From CAYRVX01 sp964427875 (GTDB lineage Bacteria; Planctomycetota; Phycisphaerae; SM23-33): DNA of 64,000 nucleotides. The stretch covers positions 1 to 64,000 of the forward strand of contig CAYRVX010000015.1 of NCBI GenBank assembly GCA_964427875.1. Reading direction: 5' to 3'. Each line of letters opens with the position of its first letter. Position 1 is the stretch's first letter. Below the pieces are notes generated by a model. The model worked only from the letters and a program-made list of their open reading frames with translations, was not told the origin of the DNA and ran no database searches. This document shows, in pieces, positions 60,467-64,000 of the stretch. The position numbers were made by a program, and so were the translations under genes.

Positions 60467-61795
60467 TCACCGCGTGGGCTTCCAGACCCACTCGCCCCGG
60501 CGATCGATGTAGCCCCATCGGGCCGACGAGCGTTTGCCCTCGTTGTGGTCCCATACCATCACCCGCGCCAGGCCGCCGGAGAACGGCTCGGCCCTGTCGA
60601 ACCGCGGCCGGATCGCAATCCGTCCCCCCGTGCCCACGTAACCCACCCTGCCCTTGTAGACGATCCTCGCCCTGCCCTCGGAGAACACCAGGCCCTGGGT
60701 CTTCAGGATGTACCAGTCGAGCTGCGCGGGCGTCCTGAGCTTGCCCTGCCTGTCGATGATGCCCCACTTGCCCCACAGCTCGACGACGGCGAGGTCCGGC
60801 CGCAGCACGTCGGTCAAGTCGCCCCATGACGGGTCGGGTCGCCGGCCGACCCGGGTTGGGCGCGCGGCGGGGCCACTGATTCGGGACACGAGGCCCCCTG
60901 CGAACGGGCCGATGAAGTCGTACCTCGGGCGGATCGCAACCGTCCCGTCCCTCTGGATACATCCCCAGCCTCGGCCGGTGCTGACCCGCGCCATGCCTCC
61001 TGAAAACGGGCGAGCGTCGGCAGACTTCAGATCGATCGCGACCCTTCCTGACCGGTCGATGTACCCGTACAGGCCGCCCTTGCTCACGGCCGCCAGGCCT
61101 TCGGAGAACTCCCCGGCCGAGGCGAACTGAGCGTCGATGACCACCTTGCCGGATCGATCGACGTAGCCCCACTTGCCCTTTCTCTTCACCGCGGCCAGGC
61201 CGTCCCGCCGGCGGCTCACTCGCTCGGGCCGGCGCTCGACGACGAAGCGCCCACTCGTGTCGATCATGCCGGTCTTGCCGCCGAGCCGCGCCCGGGCGAG
61301 CCCCTCGTGGAACGGGCCCATGCGGTCGAAGACGGGTGGGATCACGAGGCGTCCTGCCCTGTCGATGAGCCCGAACTTGCGGCTGCGCCCGATTGGCGCG
61401 AAGCCGTCGCGAAACTCCCCGCCCCACTCGAATCGCTCCTTGGAGACGCCCCGTCCTTGCGTGTCGATGAAGCCCACCTTCTCGCCGAGCAGCACGGCGC
61501 AGCGGCCCTCGCGGAAGTCCCTCGCCCAGTGTATCCGCCAGTCGACGTAGGGGTCCGGCGACGCCATGGTCACGGCGTCAACCTGCGGATCGCACGTGGT
61601 GGTGAACCTGGCGGGCAGGACCAGCCGGCCCGTCCGGTCGATGTAGCCCACCTTCCCGCCGATCAGGACGGGGAACAGACGGTCCGGCGCGCCGCGGCCC
61701 CAGATCGGCTCGGGCCATCGCGCACAGGCGGCCCATGTGACGGTAACCGCCAGGACGGTCAGGCATGCGATCTCAGGGGCCCTGACGCTCTTCAT
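60467..61795 (-). CDS. WG-repeat (KWG) protein
   Basis: 442 aa. N-terminal hydrophobic segment (about 8-24, ACLTVLAVTVTWAACA) for export or anchoring; AAC is not a clear lipobox. The rest is about ten WG repeats with the unit GKxGYIDRxGRxVIxPxFDxAxxFxEGLAxV, seen as GKWGYVDRSGKVVIDAQF, GGKVGYIDRTGRLVLPARF and RVGYVGTGGRIAIRPRF. WG-repeat proteins form beta-propeller-like or beta-sheet repeats of unknown function in many bacteria. ATG 61795 has GGAAGG about 10 nt upstream. No obvious co-transcribed partner. Confidence 0.85.
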   Translation of the reverse strand: MKSVRAPEIACLTVLAVTVTWAACARWPEPIWGRGAPDRLFPVLIGGKVGYIDRTGRLVLPARFTTTCDPQVDAVTMASPDPYVDWRIHWARDFREGRCAVLLGEKVGFIDTQGRGVSKERFEWGGEFRDGFAPIGRSRKFGLIDRAGRLVIPPVFDRMGPFHEGLARARLGGKTGMIDTSGRFVVERRPERVSRRRDGLAAVKRKGKWGYVDRSGKVVIDAQFASAGEFSEGLAAVSKGGLYGYIDRSGRVAIDLKSADARPFSGGMARVSTGRGWGCIQRDGTVAIRPRYDFIGPFAGGLVSRISGPAARPTRVGRRPDPSWGDLTDVLRPDLAVVELWGKWGIIDRQGKLRTPAQLDWYILKTQGLVFSEGRARIVYKGRVGYVGTGGRIAIRPRFDRAEPFSGGLARVMVWDHNEGKRSSARWGYIDRRGEWVWKPTR

Positions 61796-61911
61796 GGCAG
61801 CCGACCTTCCCGCCCGCAGGGGGAGAGGACCCGCGGACGTGCTCTGTAATCTCTCACGTGCCTGGCCCGGTTTTCTTAGGGGCTTTCTCGTGGGGGAGAC
61901 GCGGCGAGAGC

Positions 61912-61963
61912 GATTACGAGTACGATTACGAGTACGATTACGAGTGCGATTACGAGTACGATT
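61912..61963. repeat. 12-nt tandem repeat, GATTACGAGTAC
   Basis: Four full copies (61912-61959; the third has one change, GAGTGC) plus GATT. It lies in the short gap between the WG-repeat gene and the E1-like gene, with no ORF support. Such short-period repeats can vary in copy number. Confidence 0.75.
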
Positions 61964-61974
61964 GGGGGGGCGGG

Positions 61975-62772
61975 CTACGGCTCGAGGAACTCGTATTCGT
62001 GCTGGCCGCAGCAGGGGCAGTCGGCCTGGCGGCCGGCGCGGGCGACGTCGATCCGCTGCATGGTGTTGGCCCACAGGTCGAACTTGACCAGGTAGGGGCT
62101 GATGTCGTCGGTCCGCCCGGCGAGGATCTTCATCGCCTCGGCGGCCTGGAAGGACGCGACGGCCGCCACGGCCGGGCCCACCACGCCGACGCTGCGGCAG
62201 GTCCGCTCGGCCGACTGCGGCGGCTCGGGGTCCAGGATGCAGCGAAGGCACGGCGTTTGCCCGGGGAGGATGGTCATGGTCTGCGCCTCGGCGCCGACGA
62301 CGCCTGCGAAGATCCACGGCCGGGCGAGCTTGACGGCCGCGTCGTTCAGGAGGAAGCGGGTGGGGAAGTTGTCCGTCCCGTCGAGGATCACGTCGACGTC
62401 CTCGGCGAGCCGCTCGACGTTGCCGGGCGTGACACGCTCGGCCACCGGCTCGACCTGGACGGTCCGGCTGATCCGGCGCAGGCGCCCGGCCGCGGCGGCC
62501 ACCTTCGACACCGATCGCCGGGCGTCGGCCTCGTCGTAGAGCCCCTGACGGTGGATGTTGCTCAGCGCCACGCTGTCGTCGTCGACGAGTCGCAGGAACC
62601 CGACACCCGCGCGGACGAGCAGCTCGGCGGCCCACGACCCGAGCCCCCCCAGGCCGACGATGAGCACCCGCCCGGCCATCAGCGAGCGCTGGCCGCCCGC
62701 CCCCAGTCCGTCAAAGACGATCTGGCGCTCGTAACGCGGCAGTCCGTCATCCTGCCTCTCGTCGTCGGCCAT
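61975..62772 (-). CDS. E1-like adenylyltransferase, ThiF/MoeB/HesA family
   Basis: 265 aa. Rossmann loop GLGGLGS (near 41-47), DDDSVALSNIHRQGLY (the ATP/metal region) and DGTDNFPTRFLLND are family hallmarks. Four zinc cysteines are seen as CLRC (near 173) and CPCC (near 255). The enzyme adenylates the C-terminal glycine of a ubiquitin-like sulfur carrier (ThiS or MoaD), the first step in thiamine or molybdopterin sulfur transfer. Which carrier is used cannot be told; none is encoded here. The ATG overlaps the stop of the cytochrome gene by 1 nt (TGATG), a coupling with no obvious logic. Confidence 0.9.
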   Translation of the reverse strand: MADDERQDDGLPRYERQIVFDGLGAGGQRSLMAGRVLIVGLGGLGSWAAELLVRAGVGFLRLVDDDSVALSNIHRQGLYDEADARRSVSKVAAAAGRLRRISRTVQVEPVAERVTPGNVERLAEDVDVILDGTDNFPTRFLLNDAAVKLARPWIFAGVVGAEAQTMTILPGQTPCLRCILDPEPPQSAERTCRSVGVVGPAVAAVASFQAAEAMKILAGRTDDISPYLVKFDLWANTMQRIDVARAGRQADCPCCGQHEYEFLEP

Positions 62773-63617
62773 CAGTTGTGCTTCCTCCGCGGCACGCCGC
62801 GCCCGGCGGCGGGGAGCTCCACGGGCAGGGAGGCCCACGGGCGGATGTCGTAGCCCTCCCAGGCCTGTTTGCGGTGCCGGCCGGGCTTCGCGGCGTGACA
62901 CCGCCCGCAGCGGGCCGTCATCTCCCTGACGGGAAACCTCACCGGGACCATGCCGCTGAAGTAGGCCGCGTACGTGCCCGCGTAGGGCGAGCCGACCTCG
63001 ATCCACGCCCGGACGGTCCGCCGCTGGCGGGCCGAGGGCCTCGCCTCGTAGTGGCCGCCGTCGATGAGCTTCATGAGCCGGCTGGCGGAGGTGCCGATCG
63101 TCCGGGGCGGGCGGTTGCCGTATCTCTGGTTCCTCCCGTCGGCGACGAGGCGCCGCCTGATGATCGCCCAGTAGCTGATCGAATACACGCCGGTGCGGTC
63201 GCCGGTCAGGTCCACCTTGCCCTCGCGGCGGTCGGGGTTGTGGCACCCCACGCAGTGCTCGTCCAGGATCGGCTGGATGTCGCGGGGGAAGTCGGGCACG
63301 TCGGGGGCGGACTCCAACGGGCGGATCGCACTCGCCCCGCGACGCAGCGCCAGCAGGCGCCTTCCCGCCGGCGCGACGTCCGTGCGCCGCTCGTGGCAGC
63401 CGACGCAGCCGGTCGTCTTGCCCGGCTGGCGGACGGCGAAGACGATCTCCTCCACGCCCGTCTTCGCGACGAGGCCGCCCTTGCTGGTGGCGGGGCCCGC
63501 CGACACAGCGGCCAGCGAGACGGTCAGCGCGAGTGCCGCCGCCAATGCACACATCGCGCTGGTCACATTGCCGCTTGCCGGTCGGGTCACCTCTTGTCGC
63601 CTCGCGTGACTCTCCAT
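62772..63617 (-). CDS. exported triheme cytochrome c-like protein
   Basis: 281 aa. Signal peptide (about 18-40, ALAAALALTVSLAAVSAG). Three CxxCH heme sites: CVGCHERR, CVGCHNPDR and CGRCHAAK. The central part, DFPRDIQPILDEHCVGCHNP then DLTGDRTGVYSISYWAI, matches the C-terminal heme domain found on large planctomycete proteins (hydrazine synthase alpha-like and similar), but the usual several hundred preceding residues are missing. It may be a stand-alone domain or a truncated gene. The start is uncertain: ATG 63617, or the GTG at 63590 with GAGG upstream. The stop overlaps the E1 gene start by 1 nt. Confidence 0.75.
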   Translation of the reverse strand: MESHARRQEVTRPASGNVTSAMCALAAALALTVSLAAVSAGPATSKGGLVAKTGVEEIVFAVRQPGKTTGCVGCHERRTDVAPAGRRLLALRRGASAIRPLESAPDVPDFPRDIQPILDEHCVGCHNPDRREGKVDLTGDRTGVYSISYWAIIRRRLVADGRNQRYGNRPPRTIGTSASRLMKLIDGGHYEARPSARQRRTVRAWIEVGSPYAGTYAAYFSGMVPVRFPVREMTARCGRCHAAKPGRHRKQAWEGYDIRPWASLPVELPAAGRGVPRRKHN

Positions 63618-63788
63618 TTCCGCCGCGCCCGAGGAACGGCCGGACCATCATCGGACCGAGCGCCATTGTATCGCGGCGGTCGTGCCGAGACGAGGCTCCC
63701 GCGGCTCCCGCGGGCCGGAAGCGCGCCGATAACCCGTGGACTCCTGCCCAGCCCGATGCTAGGCTCGCAGGCCGAAAGGAGAATGCCG

Positions 63789-64000
63789 ATGAGTGCCTCT
63801 TCCTGCCGGCTGTGCGTGCTGGTGTCCGTCGTTTCCGTCTCAGCCGGCGCCGCGGCCGGGGACATCCCGCCCGGCAAGTTCGTCCAGGTGAGCAAGGACG
63901 ACGTGGGCGGGCACTACTTCAGCCAGGTCATCTACGCCCCGACGATCGGCGCGGTGGTCACCTGGGGCACGCGGAGCCACAGCAAGCCGATCCGCGCCCA
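63789..64000 (+). CDS. exported protein, 5' end only (runs off the window)
   Basis: At least 70 aa. The ATG at 63789 has AAAGGA 8 nt upstream (another ATG at 63783 is closer to the site). A signal peptide (about 8-24, VLVSVVSVSAGAAAG) is followed by DIPPGKFVQVSKDDVGGHYFSQVIYAP, which resembles the start of Kelch-like or cell-surface proteins of this group. No stop before 64000. Divergent from the cytochrome gene. Confidence 0.65.
   Translation, partial: MSASSCRLCVLVSVVSVSAGAAAGDIPPGKFVQVSKDDVGGHYFSQVIYAPTIGAVVTWGTRSHSKPIRA

Noticed and set aside
1..64000. tRNA or rRNA genes
   Set aside because: No cloverleaf with tRNA-like T-arm or rRNA-like sequence was noticed in the gaps; a covariance search would be needed to be certain.

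Overview
The window is GC-rich genomic DNA of a Gram-negative-type bacterium. An exosortase/PEP-CTERM export system, several secreted PEP-CTERM proteins, GH172 (DUF2961), DUF4091 and CehA/McbA-type proteins, and a multiheme domain like those on large planctomycete proteins together suggest a planctomycete (Phycisphaerae-like or a neighbouring lineage). There is no rRNA or marker gene here, so the taxonomy is inference.

Positions 583-22959 read entirely on the + strand and form an exopolysaccharide/protein-sorting region. A tight run (583-11414, several ATGA/GTGA overlaps) encodes a nucleotidyltransferase-like protein with a beta-helix tail, the exosortase, its EpsI partner, a Wzz/BY-kinase-like chain-length protein, a WcaJ/WbaP-type sugar transferase and a giant TPR protein. 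Downstream are PEP-CTERM substrates, an N-acyl amino acid synthase-like acyltransferase, a radical SAM protein, a triple-VanZ membrane protein, a fused ATP sulfurylase/APS kinase and CysQ. The likely logic is: polymer made and exported, exported proteins sorted by the exosortase, with PAPS made and its by-product PAP removed, possibly for sulfation.

Positions 23041-29916 (+) hold a four-gene membrane cassette: a MotA/TolQ/ExbB-like four-TM protein with a long coiled-coil tail, a one-TM coiled-coil partner, a large periplasmic helical protein anchored by a C-terminal TM, and a membrane TPR protein. I recognise no described system with this composition.

From 30 kb the strands mix. There is a lipoprotein (-), a giant autotransporter-repeat PEP-CTERM protein (+), an M28 peptidase with PEP-CTERM (+), a GH5/42-like hydrolase (-), two truncated genes facing each other (Kelch and PQQ-type), a TolB-like propeller (+), and then a mainly minus-strand group of exported glycan-active proteins (CehA/McbA, GH172, GH16, DUF4091, carbohydrate-binding-like, transglutaminase-like). 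A less GC-biased two-gene unit at 50965-53152 looks imported. The end holds a WG-repeat protein, an E1-like ThiF/MoeB enzyme, a triheme cytochrome and the start of one more exported protein.

Most notable signals: a tandem MshEN-like (c-di-GMP-binding-type) insertion inside the BY-kinase domain; one ORF holding two complete back-to-back PEP-CTERM preproteins; a near-identical promoter plus structured leader upstream of two unrelated secreted-protein genes; the membrane cassette; the imported two-gene unit; and several short inverted-repeat elements.
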